From positions 1 to 15,993 of the forward strand of contig CAKUHA010000024.1 in the NCBI GenBank assembly GCA_934655755.1: 15,993 nt of DNA. Direction: 5' to 3'. The notes below the pieces were generated by a model that made no database searches, was not told the DNA's origin, and was given only the letters and a program-made list of their open reading frames with translations. This stretch comes from an uncultured Collinsella sp. GTDB taxonomy: Bacteria > Actinomycetota > Coriobacteriia > Coriobacteriales > Coriobacteriaceae. This document shows, piece by piece, positions 8,307 through 15,666 of this stretch. The translations under genes were made by a program, and so were the position numbers. The first letter of the stretch is position 1; each line of letters begins with the position of its first letter.

Positions 8307-9106
8307 TGGAGGCGTTTTCGTTTGGCAGCTACTATCCCGGGGATAGCGCAATTCACCGCTTGGATCCGCGCACCAAGTTGCTCCTGGGTTTCGTATTCCT
8401 GATCACGACGCTTACGGTCAGTGGCTTCCGCGGCTTGCTTCCGGTGGCGGCCTTCGTTGTCCTGATCTATGCCGTGTCCCGGGTGCCGTTACGCCGTGTC
8501 CTATCGTCGATGGCGCCGCTGCTGGGGATCGTCGTGGTGGTCGCGGTGCTCAGCCTGTTTACCGATCACGCCGGGCGCATTCTGTGGCAGCTCGGCTTTT
8601 TGCAGATAAGCGAGGGCTCGCTGCGCTCTGCCATCTTTACGGCGTGCCGCTTGACCTTGATGATGGCCGGCATGAGCTCCATTACGCTCACCACGCCGAC
8701 GCTTGACCTCACTGCGGGCTTTGAGCGCCTGCTCGCGCCGTTTGCACGCGTGGGACTTCCCGCGCACGAGCTCGGCATGATTATGGGTATCGCGCTGCGC
8801 TTTATGCCGCAGTTTGCCACCGAGATGAAGCAGACGGCGGACGCGCAGGCAAGTCGCGGTGCGCGCGTGACGGGCGGTCCGCTCGGCGGCGTACGTATGC
8901 TCGGCAGCGTGGCGATTCCGCTGTTCACGGGCGTGTTTCGTCATGCTGAGACGCTCTCTGCCGCTATGGACGCCCGTTGCTACCACGGCGAGCAGGGCCG
9001 CACGCGCCTGCATATGCTTGCATTTGGCCGTGGGGATGCGTTTGCTGCGGTGGTGGTAGCGCTGCTGCTCGTGTGCGTTGCCGTCATCAACCTTCAGATT
9101 GTTTAG
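8306..9106 (+). CDS. ecfT: EcfT transmembrane coupling protein of the ECF transporter
   Basis: A 266-residue membrane protein that links S components to the ATPases. It opens with the usual FGSYYPGDSAIHRLDPRTKLLLG lead-in (written as read), followed by hydrophobic membrane segments and the long cytoplasmic coupling helices. The first coupling motif is ASRGAR (182-187); the second is DARCY (222-226), with Cys where the textbook motif has Gly. The C-terminus ends in a further hydrophobic helix. The start is 1 nt overlapped with the ecfA stop, with GAGGAGGG just upstream inside ecfA, so it is translationally coupled. With ribU and the fused ecfA it completes an importer. It may also serve other S components elsewhere in the genome (inference). 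Confidence 0.94.
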   Translation: MEAFSFGSYYPGDSAIHRLDPRTKLLLGFVFLITTLTVSGFRGLLPVAAFVVLIYAVSRVPLRRVLSSMAPLLGIVVVVAVLSLFTDHAGRILWQLGFLQISEGSLRSAIFTACRLTLMMAGMSSITLTTPTLDLTAGFERLLAPFARVGLPAHELGMIMGIALRFMPQFATEMKQTADAQASRGARVTGGPLGGVRMLGSVAIPLFTGVFRHAETLSAAMDARCYHGEQGRTRLHMLAFGRGDAFAAVVVALLLVCVAVINLQIV

Positions 9107-9136
9107 GCGCAATTTGAGCGCAGGAAAGGGGTCCCT

Positions 9137-9583
9137 ATGACCGACATCGAACGCACGGCTCACCTTGAGCGCGCCTGCTCGTACCTCAGGCGTATTCCGG
9201 CGTGGTATCTCGCCACGACCGATGTGACTGACGGGCGCCAGCCCCGCGTGAGGCCGTTCTCGTTTGCTATGGTCGACGACGGCAAGCTGTGGTTCTGCAC
9301 CTCGCGTGACAAGGACGTGTGGGCCGAGCTCGTCGCGAACCCCAAGTTTGAGGTCTCGGGCTGGAAGCCGGGGGAGTGTTGGATCGTGCTGACCGGCGAG
9401 GCCGCGCTCGAGGACGACGCGGTCGTGAGCGATCGGGTGCGCCAGGCGGGCTTTAAGCATATGGTGGGCATTGGCGAGGATCACGAGAGTGCCGACGACG
9501 GCCGCCTCGCATTCTTCTCAGTCCGCAATATCGCCGCCCGCTTCTGCGATATCGACGGCAGCGAGGAGCGCCTGGATCTTTAA
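9137..9583 (+). CDS. Pyridoxamine 5'-phosphate oxidase-like split-barrel flavoprotein (copy 1)
   Basis: A 148-residue small cytoplasmic protein of the PNPOx-like/FMN-binding split-barrel superfamily; the specific reaction is unknown. Features: helix then IPAWYLATT, PRVRPFSFAMVDDGKLWFCTSRDK (the strand pair that usually carries flavin-phosphate contacts such as the Arg and the T/S-x-K region), VWAELVANPKFEVSGW, and WIVLTGEA. The start ATG has AAGGGG five bases upstream. It follows ecfT by 30 bases with no visible terminator, so it probably shares the FMN-riboswitch transcript, which fits a protein using FMN. It resembles the gene at 9751 along most of its length. LIR3 begins 8 bases after its stop. 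Confidence 0.88.
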   Translation: MTDIERTAHLERACSYLRRIPAWYLATTDVTDGRQPRVRPFSFAMVDDGKLWFCTSRDKDVWAELVANPKFEVSGWKPGECWIVLTGEAALEDDAVVSDRVRQAGFKHMVGIGEDHESADDGRLAFFSVRNIAARFCDIDGSEERLDL

Positions 9584-9591
9584 CATCTCCA

Positions 9592-9717
9592 GGGTAGCTA
9601 ATTTGGGACGGGGCTCTTTTAGCTACCCTTCGTCTGTCGGCGTTGTGCAGAGCCGGGATAAAGATCAATCTGGGATGTAGGGGTAGCTAAAAGAGCCCCG
9701 TCCCAAATTAGCTACCC
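9592..9717. repeat. Long inverted repeat LIR3 (37-bp perfect, self-palindromic arms)
   Basis: Arms 9592-9628 and 9681-9717 are perfect reverse complements over 37 bases around a 52-base loop, 126 bases overall. Each arm also begins with GGGTAGCTA and ends with TAGCTACCC, so each arm can fold alone as a 9-bp hairpin, giving two competing folds: one long stem or two short hairpins. The core GGGACGGGGCTC resembles GGGTCGGGGGCT in LIR2. It lies between two paralogous flavoprotein genes and starts 8 bases after the first one's stop. A role in ending the upstream transcript is possible but unproven. Confidence 0.93.
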
Positions 9718-9750
9718 ACCCATCCTAAAAGACTTGCGGCAGGAGGAAAC

Positions 9751-10161
9751 GTGAACGGATTGAATACGGTGTTGGAGTATCTGACGTCGGTGCCGGCGTG
9801 GTATCTGGCGACGAGCGTGGACGGGCAGCCGCATGTGCGTCCGTTTTCGTTTGCACAGATTCAGGACGGTAAGCTGTGGTTTGTGACGGCGCGCACCAAA
9901 GACGTGTGGCAGGAGCTGCTGCAAAACCAGCGTTTTGAGGCCACGAGTTGGTGGCCGGGCCATGGCTGGCTCATCTTGCGCGGGCGTGCTGGCTTGGATG
10001 ACCGGGCGGCGGGCGATATGCGCGAAGCCGGGTGGAAGCATCTGGAGCGCCTGGGCGAGCACTACACGGGTCCCGGCGACCCCACCCTCGTCTTCTTTAG
10101 CGTGGAGGACCCCGAGGCCTTTATCTGCAACCATGACGAATGGGTGCCGGTCGAGCTCTAG
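9751..10161 (+). CDS. Pyridoxamine 5'-phosphate oxidase-like split-barrel flavoprotein (copy 2)
   Basis: A 136-residue paralogue of the gene at 9137. The shared path is clear: VPAWYLAT, VRPFSFAQIQDGKLWFVTART, KDVWQELLQN, then a W-rich segment and WLILRG, ending FFSVEDPEAF. It lacks about ten N-terminal residues present in copy 1 and has a different tail (HDEWVPVEL). The start is GTG at 9751, chosen because AGGAGG (9741-9746) sits four bases upstream. It is separated from copy 1 by LIR3, so it may have its own promoter; none is convincing. A strong terminator follows. FMN binding is expected from the superfamily; the substrate is unknown. Confidence 0.88.
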   Translation: MNGLNTVLEYLTSVPAWYLATSVDGQPHVRPFSFAQIQDGKLWFVTARTKDVWQELLQNQRFEATSWWPGHGWLILRGRAGLDDRAAGDMREAGWKHLERLGEHYTGPGDPTLVFFSVEDPEAFICNHDEWVPVEL

Positions 10162-10205
10162 ACGAGTTCCCCAACCAACCTCAACAATTCATATCTCCGC
10201 ACGAA

Positions 10206-10266
10206 GCGGGCCCCACATTGCAACGCCACCGTAAGGCGCACCGAGCAATGTGGGCCCGCATTTTTT
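10206..10266 (+). terminator. Rho-independent terminator after the second split-barrel gene
   Basis: GCGGGCCCCACATTGC (10206-10221) pairs with GCAATGTGGGCCCGC (10245-10259) with one bulged C; the loop holds a small CGCC/GGCG stem. Six T residues follow at 10261-10266. This insulates the flavin region from the arginine operon. Confidence 0.87.
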
Positions 10267-10303
10267 GTCAATTCCTTCGAGCGAATGTGTCGGGAATGTT
10301 TCA

Positions 10304-10356
10304 ATGCATGAATATGCAAAAGATTTGCGTATATATGCATCTTTTGATGCTAAAGT
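10304..10356 (+). promoter_or_regulatory. argC promoter region with candidate ArgR operators
   Basis: An AT-rich island of repeated TGCAT-type half sites: TGCAT-N4-ATGCA (10305-10318), ATATGCAAA-AGA-TTTGCGTAT (10312 to about 10332, one mismatch between halves) and GCATC-N4-GATGC (10337-10350). ArgR boxes are AT-rich palindromes of about 18 bp, often in pairs, upstream of arginine genes, so this is the natural site. An extended -10, TGCTAAAGT (TAAAGT at 10351-10356), follows; TTGCGT at 10325-10330 is a possible -35 but the spacing is 20. The operator identity is inferred from position and symmetry, not a consensus match. Confidence 0.4.
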
Positions 10357-10425
10357 TTCAACCCACTTCATAACGACGGCTGCGGGATGCGCATCGGTGT
10401 ATAAACCGCAGACAAGGAGTCAGAT

Positions 10426-11496
10426 ATGTCCCTCAAGGTAGGAATCGTCGGTGCGGCTGGATACGCTGGTGCCGAGCTCATTCGCCTCGTGCTCGGTCAT
10501 CCCGAGTTTGAACTTGTTGCCATTACGTCCAACGCCGATGCCGGCCAGCCGCTGTCTGCGGTCTACCCGAGCTTCGCCGGCGTAAGCGACCTTGTCTTCA
10601 CGACGCATGACGCTCCCGAGCTCAAGAACTGCGACGCTGTCTTTTTGGCTGTGCCGCACACGGCTGCCATGGCGCAGGTGCCTGCCCTGCTTGCCGCGGG
10701 CGTTTCCTGCTTTGACCTTTCGGCCGACTATCGTCTGAGCGACCCGGCCACCTTTGAGGCCTGGTATGCCGCCGAGCACACGAGCCCCGAGCTGCTCGAG
10801 ACGCGCGCCTTCGGCCTGCCCGAGCTGTTCTGTCAGGATTTGGAGACCGCTGCATCCGACCACGCCGACGGCAAGCCCGTACTGGTCGCCTGCGCCGGTT
10901 GCTATCCCACCGCAACGAGCCTTGCCGCCGCCCCCGCCGTGCGCGCCGGCTGGGTTGCCCAGAGCGGCCCCGTGGTCGTCGATGCCATCAGCGGCGTGAC
11001 GGGTGCCGGTAAGTCCTGCAATGCCCGTACCCATTTTTGCAGCGCCGACGAGAATCTAGAGGCCTATGGCGTGGGCAAGCATCGCCATACGCCCGAAATC
11101 GAGCAGATCTTGGGCCTAACCGATCGCGTTGTCTTTACCCCGCATCTGGCACCGCTTAAGCGCGGCCTGCTCTCCACGGTGACGATGCCGCTTGCGCCGC
11201 AGGCTATCGACAGCCTGACGGTTGAGGACGTCGTCGAACATTACAAGCAGTTCTACGCCGGCCGCGCATTCGTGCGCGTGCTCGACGCTGGTCAGCAGCC
11301 CAGGACGGCTTCGGTTGTCGGCACCAACGCCGCCCAGATCGGCCTTGCGCTCAACCAGCGCGCGGGCGTGCTGGTGGCGACGGGTGCGATCGACAATCTG
11401 TGCAAGGGTGCTGCGGGCCAGGCGGTCCAGTGCGCCAATATCGTCTTTGGATTTGACGAGCGACGAGGCTTGCCCACAGTGGCGTGCCCGGTGTAG
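10426..11496 (+). CDS. argC: N-acetyl-gamma-glutamyl-phosphate reductase (ArgC)
   Basis: A 356-residue NADPH-dependent enzyme that reduces N-acetylglutamyl phosphate to N-acetylglutamate semialdehyde, the third step to ornithine, in the cytoplasm. Marks: N-terminal Rossmann motif VGIVGAAGYAGAELIRLVLGHP, FLAVPHTAAM, DLSADYRL, the catalytic cysteine in CAGCYPTATSLA (C159), SGVTGAGKS, and the C-terminal VATGAIDNLCKGAAGQAVQ. Full length. The start has AAGGAG (10414-10419) six bases upstream. First gene of argCJBD, downstream of a palindrome-rich leader suggestive of ArgR control. 134 bases, with a possible attenuator, separate it from argJ. Confidence 0.98.
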   Translation: MSLKVGIVGAAGYAGAELIRLVLGHPEFELVAITSNADAGQPLSAVYPSFAGVSDLVFTTHDAPELKNCDAVFLAVPHTAAMAQVPALLAAGVSCFDLSADYRLSDPATFEAWYAAEHTSPELLETRAFGLPELFCQDLETAASDHADGKPVLVACAGCYPTATSLAAAPAVRAGWVAQSGPVVVDAISGVTGAGKSCNARTHFCSADENLEAYGVGKHRHTPEIEQILGLTDRVVFTPHLAPLKRGLLSTVTMPLAPQAIDSLTVEDVVEHYKQFYAGRAFVRVLDAGQQPRTASVVGTNAAQIGLALNQRAGVLVATGAIDNLCKGAAGQAVQCANIVFGFDERRGLPTVACPV

Positions 11497-11572
11497 CACA
11501 TTCGATTGTTAACGATTTGGTAGTCGGGTATCGAGTGGGGCGCCACTTTTAAGCTGGTCTCATGATTGCGAT

Positions 11573-11604
11573 CGGCATGGCGCACCTGGCGATGCCCGTT
11601 TTTT
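11573..11604 (+). terminator. Possible attenuator/terminator between argC and argJ
   Basis: GGCAT (11574-11578) and ATGCC (11592-11596) form a short stem around a GC-rich loop, followed by CG and six T residues (11599-11604), just before the argJ Shine-Dalgarno. A second small stem, AGTGG-N4-CCACT followed by TTTT, lies upstream near 11533-11550. The stems are short, so termination would be partial. Partial termination could lower argJBD relative to argC; this is inference. Confidence 0.42.
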
Positions 11605-11630
11605 GTTTGATATAAGGAGTCGTAAAGACA

Positions 11631-12899
11631 ATGAATGCTGAGCAGTTCGATATCAAGATTCGTGCCGTCGAGGGTGGCGTTACGGCAGCGGCCGGCTTTA
11701 AGGCTGCGGGTATCCATGCGGGTTTTCGCAAGAATCCCGAGCGCCTGGATTATGCGCTCGTTGTGCCCGATAAGCCCTGTCCCGGCGCCGGTGTGTTTAC
11801 CACCAACCGTTTTTGCGCAGCGCCTGTGCAGGTGAGCCGCGCCAATCTGGGCGGTGCCGATAAGGGTTATGGCATCATCGCCGGCATTTCGATTAATTCA
11901 GGCAACGCCAACGCTGCCACGGGCGAGACGGGCCTTGCCTGCGCGCGCGAGACCTGCAATATCGCCTCGCAGGTCATCGGTTGCGAGCCTCAGCAGATCC
12001 TGGTTGCCTCTACGGGCGTGATTGGCCAGATTCTGTCGATCGACACGTTCGAGACGGCCGTTCCTGCCGCTTACGAGGCACTCTCTGCCCACGGCGGCGC
12101 CGATGCCGCCCGCGCCATCATGACGACCGACACGCACTCCAAGGAGTATGCCGTGTCCTACGTTAGCGAGGCCGCGGGCCATGCGGGCAATGCCTATACG
12201 GTGGGCGGCATGTGCAAGGGCTCGGGCATGATCATGCCCAACATGGCCACCATGATCGCGGTCATCACGACCGATGCCCCCGTCGAGCCGGCGGCGCTCC
12301 ACGCTCTGCTGCTCTCGACCGTTAAGCAGACCTTCAACAAGGTGACGGTCGACTCCGATACCTCGACCAATGACACCTGCATCATGCTTGCCTCCGGTGC
12401 CGCTGCCGCAGATGCCGAGCCTATCGTCGGAGGTGCCGATGCGTTCGATGAGCTCGCCTTTGCCGTGCATGAGGTGTGCGAGAGCCTGGCGCGCAACATC
12501 GCTGCCGATGGCGAGGGTGCCTCAAAGCTCGTGACGGTCAACGTTACCGGCGCCGCGAGCGACGAGGAGGCCGATATCGCCGCTCGTGCCGTCGCCAACT
12601 CTCCGCTCGTCAAGACCTGCATTGCCGGCCATGACTGCAACTGGGGTCGCGTCGCCATGGCACTCGGCAAGTGCGGCGTGCAGTTTAACCAAGAGGACGT
12701 TTCTATCGACATGATGGGCATGCCAGTCTGCCGCGACGGTCTGACTGTTCCCTTCGATGAGGACGAAGCCTTGCGTCGCTTTGAGGCGCCCGAGATCGTG
12801 ATTTCGGCCGACCTGGGCGCAGGAGATGCGGCGACCACCGTGTGGACCTGCGACCTTACGCACGAGTACATTTCCATCAACGGCGACTACCGTTCCTAG
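11631..12899 (+). CDS. argJ: Glutamate N-acetyltransferase / N-acetylornithine acetyltransferase (ArgJ)
   Basis: A 422-residue self-cleaving enzyme that moves the acetyl group from N-acetylornithine to glutamate, closing the acetyl cycle; some members also use acetyl-CoA. Marks: GGVTAAAGFKAAGIHAG at the N-terminus, VASTGVIGQ, MTTDTHSK, the cleavage motif KGSGMIMPNMATM with cleavage expected before T207 (its new N-terminal nucleophile), NKVTVDSDTSTNDT, and AGHDCNWGRVAMALGKCG, ending near DLTHEYISINGDYRS. All are intact. AAGGAG (11614-11619) is 11 bases before the ATG, slightly far. No argA-type synthase is in the window, consistent with the recycling pathway, and bifunctionality is possible. 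argB follows 81 bases downstream. Confidence 0.98.
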   Translation: MNAEQFDIKIRAVEGGVTAAAGFKAAGIHAGFRKNPERLDYALVVPDKPCPGAGVFTTNRFCAAPVQVSRANLGGADKGYGIIAGISINSGNANAATGETGLACARETCNIASQVIGCEPQQILVASTGVIGQILSIDTFETAVPAAYEALSAHGGADAARAIMTTDTHSKEYAVSYVSEAAGHAGNAYTVGGMCKGSGMIMPNMATMIAVITTDAPVEPAALHALLLSTVKQTFNKVTVDSDTSTNDTCIMLASGAAAADAEPIVGGADAFDELAFAVHEVCESLARNIAADGEGASKLVTVNVTGAASDEEADIAARAVANSPLVKTCIAGHDCNWGRVAMALGKCGVQFNQEDVSIDMMGMPVCRDGLTVPFDEDEALRRFEAPEIVISADLGAGDAATTVWTCDLTHEYISINGDYRS

Positions 12900-12980
12900 A
12901 CTCCAGATGTGCCGCGCGTCCCGCTGCGATCGCAGGCAACGACGCGTGGCGCGATAGCTATACGAAAGACGAGGCCGACT

Positions 12981-13961
12981 ATGAAGTTCGCACGCGATTG
13001 TCGCTCGAGTGAATCCAACGAAGTAACCGCGCAGCTGCTGTTTGAGGCGCTGCCGTGGATCAAGAACCTGACCGGTAAGACGGTCGTTATCAAGTACGGC
13101 GGTGCCGCCATGGTCGACGAGCAGCTGCGTCGCGACGTGATGAGCGACATCGTCCTGCTCAAGATTATCGGCATGCGCCCTGTTATCGTGCACGGCGGCG
13201 GCAAGGCCATTAACGAGGCACTCAGCCACTACGATATTCCCGTCGAGTTTAAGAACGGCCAGCGCGTGACCACGCCGGCGACCATGGATATCGTGCGCGA
13301 GGTACTGGGCGGCAAGGTCAATCAGGAGCTGGTCGCGGCGCTCAACCACCATGGCAACCTGGCAGTGGGCGTGTCCGGCAGCGACGCCGGTACCCTTATC
13401 GCCGAGCCGCTCGACCCCGAGCTCGGCCGCGTAGGCAAAGTCACGCACGTCAACACCGACTATATCGAGCGCCTGCTCGATAGCGAGTACATCCCCGTTA
13501 TCGCAACGGTCGCGGCAGGGGAGGACGGCGGCTTCTTCAACATCAATGCCGATACCGCCGCCGGTGCCGTTGCGGCGGCGCTCCATGCGCACAAGGCCAT
13601 CTTCTTGACCGATGTCGACGGTCTGTACAAGGACTTTAGCGATAAGGATTCGCTTATCTCCAACCTGACGCTCGACGAGGTCAACGAGATGCTCTACGGC
13701 GGCGAGGTTGATAAGGGCATGATCCCCAAGCTTCGTGCAGCCGTCGATGCGCTTGCCGCCGGCGTGTTCCGCGCGCACATCATTAACGGCACGACGCCGC
13801 ACTCGCTGCTGCTCGAGCTGCTGACCGATGCCGGCGTCGGTACCGTGATCCACTCCACCGAGACTGCCTACGAGTTCGATACGCATCCGCACCCGCTTTC
13901 GACTTTTGCGGCGCGTCTGACCGAGAACCTCGACGAGGTCGAGAAACTCCAGACGGTCTAG
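12981..13961 (+). CDS. argB: Acetylglutamate kinase (ArgB)
   Basis: A 326-residue amino-acid kinase that phosphorylates N-acetylglutamate with ATP. Marks: VVIKYGGAAM (lysine and glycine loop), PVIVHGGGKAIN, FKNGQRVTT, VGVSGSDAGT, NINADTAAGAVAAALHA, FLTDVDGLY and DKGMIPKLRAAVDAL. Start choice: the frame is open from an ATG at 12909, but that stretch is basic and unlike the family; ATG at 12981 has GAGG (12971-12974) upstream. The protein carries an N-terminal helix before the kinase core (NEVTAQLLFEALPWIKNL), the feature that builds hexamers and the arginine site in arginine-inhibited kinases. Feedback inhibition by arginine is therefore likely, as expected with an ArgJ acetyl cycle (inference). 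Confidence 0.96.
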   Translation: MKFARDCRSSESNEVTAQLLFEALPWIKNLTGKTVVIKYGGAAMVDEQLRRDVMSDIVLLKIIGMRPVIVHGGGKAINEALSHYDIPVEFKNGQRVTTPATMDIVREVLGGKVNQELVAALNHHGNLAVGVSGSDAGTLIAEPLDPELGRVGKVTHVNTDYIERLLDSEYIPVIATVAAGEDGGFFNINADTAAGAVAAALHAHKAIFLTDVDGLYKDFSDKDSLISNLTLDEVNEMLYGGEVDKGMIPKLRAAVDALAAGVFRAHIINGTTPHSLLLELLTDAGVGTVIHSTETAYEFDTHPHPLSTFAARLTENLDEVEKLQTV

Positions 13962-14026
13962 CCGGTCCGCTTGCCACATTTTCCACCCATAGCCCGCGCC
14001 ACCTGGCGCTTAACGAAAGGCATCCC

Positions 14027-15310
14027 ATGTCACTTGCTGCTCAACAATCGCTCGAATCTCATTACGTTATGCATACCTTTGGCCGCTCTCCGGTCGAGTT
14101 TGTTGAAGGCCACGGTATGAAGCTCACTGGCGACGATGGTCGTGAGTACCTCGATTTCCTCGCGGGTATTGGCGTGTGCAGCTTGGGCCACGGCAACTCA
14201 GCCGTGCTCTCGGCGCTCGAGGCGCAGACCAAAAAGCTCATGCATGTCTCCAATTACTTCTACATCGAGCAGCGCGGCCAGGTCGCGGCGCTGCTTTCCA
14301 AGCTTGCTAACGACGACGTGGATGGCGCGCGCGTGCTTGCCGATGCGATTGCCGCTGGCGATGAGACCACGGCTGCCGCGCTCGGTGCCCCGGCTGCGGA
14401 CGAGCAGGTATGGGAAACGTTCTTTGCCAACTCCGGCGCTGAGGCCAACGAGGGTTCGATGAAACTCGCGCGCCTGTACGCCAAGCGCGCCGGCAACGGT
14501 GGCAACACCATCGTGTGCATGCGCGGCGGCTTCCACGGCCGTACGCTCGAGACCATTGCTGCTACCATGCAGGATTGGCTGCAGGATAGTTTCCGTCCGC
14601 TGCCAGGCGGTTTTGTTGCCTGCACGCCCAACGATGTCGACGAGCTGCGTGCGATCTTTAAGCAGCTGGGAAGCGAGATCTGCGCCGTCATGCTCGAGCC
14701 GATTCAGGGCGAGAGCGGCGTGCATCCCATGACTGAGGAGTTTATGGCGGCAGCGCGCGACTTGGCACACGAGGTGGGCGCCGTGCTTATCGCCGACGAG
14801 GTTCAGTGTGGCATCTTCCGTTCCGGCAAGCCGTTTGCGTTCCAGACCTATGGCGTTGAGCCTGACATCATGAGCCTTGCCAAGGGCATTGCCGATGGCG
14901 TACCCATGGGCGCTGTGGTGGCAAAGAAGGAGATCGCCGATGTCTTTAAGCCGGGCGACCATGGTTCGACCTTTGGTGGTAGCTGCTTGGCCGTTGCGGC
15001 GTGCGCCGCGACGCTCTCCGCACTCGTGCGCGGCGACTATGCCGAGCACGCTGCTAAGGTGGGCGCCTATATGGAGACAAAGCTTGCCAAGCTGCCGCAC
15101 GTGGCCGAGGTACGTGGCCGTGGCCTGATGCTCGGCTGCGATTTGGACGAAGCTGCGGGCGATGCGCATGATATTGTTGCCCGCGCACTGGCGGCTGGTG
15201 CCGTGATTAACGCTACGGGTGCTCATACGTTGCGTTTTCTGCCGCCGCTCGTCTGCGAGGAAGCCGACGTGGATAGCCTGATTGAGATTCTGTCGGGTGT
15301 CCTGGCCTAG
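14027..15310 (+). CDS. argD: Acetylornithine aminotransferase (ArgD)
   Basis: A 427-residue class III PLP aminotransferase that converts N-acetylglutamate semialdehyde to N-acetylornithine using glutamate; some members also serve lysine synthesis. Marks: YLDFLAGIGVCSLGHG, HVSNYFY, FFANSGAEANEGSMKLAR, GGFHGRTLETIAAT, LEPIQGESGV, LIADEVQCGIFRSG, and the PLP lysine in SLAKGIADGVPMGA (K286), then HGSTFGG and RGRGLMLG. About 30 residues (roughly 95-126, Ala, Asp and Glu rich) are inserted between the N-terminal part and FFANSGAEANE, where relatives have a short link. The start ATG is preceded by GAAAGG. Last gene of argCJBD, followed by a terminator. Confidence 0.95.
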   Translation: MSLAAQQSLESHYVMHTFGRSPVEFVEGHGMKLTGDDGREYLDFLAGIGVCSLGHGNSAVLSALEAQTKKLMHVSNYFYIEQRGQVAALLSKLANDDVDGARVLADAIAAGDETTAAALGAPAADEQVWETFFANSGAEANEGSMKLARLYAKRAGNGGNTIVCMRGGFHGRTLETIAATMQDWLQDSFRPLPGGFVACTPNDVDELRAIFKQLGSEICAVMLEPIQGESGVHPMTEEFMAAARDLAHEVGAVLIADEVQCGIFRSGKPFAFQTYGVEPDIMSLAKGIADGVPMGAVVAKKEIADVFKPGDHGSTFGGSCLAVAACAATLSALVRGDYAEHAAKVGAYMETKLAKLPHVAEVRGRGLMLGCDLDEAAGDAHDIVARALAAGAVINATGAHTLRFLPPLVCEEADVDSLIEILSGVLA

Positions 15311-15333
15311 CGCGGGCGAATATCGTTGCTTGG

Positions 15334-15394
15334 AACGGGCTCCGGGTTGCTGACGTGCCATACACGGCACGATCGGGCGATTCGGGGCCCGTTT
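15334..15394 (+). terminator. Terminator after argD
   Basis: AACGGGC-T-CCG (15334-15344) pairs with CGG-G-GCCCGTT (about 15383-15393), with an inner GTGCC/GGCAC stem in the loop, followed by TTTT. It lies about 25 bases after the argD stop. The T-run is short but partly overlaps the stem, as is common. Confidence 0.65.
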
Positions 15395-15426
15395 TGCTAT
15401 CGATTCGCGATGGCCAAAATTTCCTC

Positions 15427-15644
15427 TGGTCAAAAAATGCCAAATATGAGTACGGACACTAATTGTGTAGCATATAAATTAGACGCAATTTGACGTGTTA
15501 GGCCACATATGTCCAGTTTCGCTATCAGAAATAGTGCTCATCCGGACCGTTGGCCGTTGCTTTGATGTCAGATTTGCCCTCTGGGACCTCGAAAATGCTG
15601 CTACCAAAAAGGTGGCAGTACTCATATTTGGCTTTTTTTGACCA
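15427..15644. mobile_element. 218-bp element with 27-bp terminal inverted repeats (candidate MITE)
   Basis: Terminal repeats 15427-15453 and 15618-15644 are reverse complements over 27 bases with a single mismatch (an A/T position in the A-run). The interior has no credible gene and is far more AT-rich than its neighbours. A second hairpin, CTGCTACC-AAAAA-GGTGGCAG (15598-15618), abuts the right repeat. Size and end structure fit a non-autonomous transposable element. No clear target-site duplication is visible, so a large regulatory hairpin is an alternative. Within the window it is single copy. Confidence 0.5.
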
Positions 15645-15666
15645 CTACCCTTGAAACCGGGCGTAT

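Noticed and set aside
8501..9484. 327-residue minus-strand open frame opposite ecfT
   Set aside because: Shadow frame, His/Arg/Ala-rich with no motifs, opposite a clear ecfT and flavoprotein gene.
12909..12980. Upstream ATG start for argB adding 24 residues
   Set aside because: The extension is basic and unlike the family, and the ATG at 12981 has a GAGG ribosome site at a usable distance.
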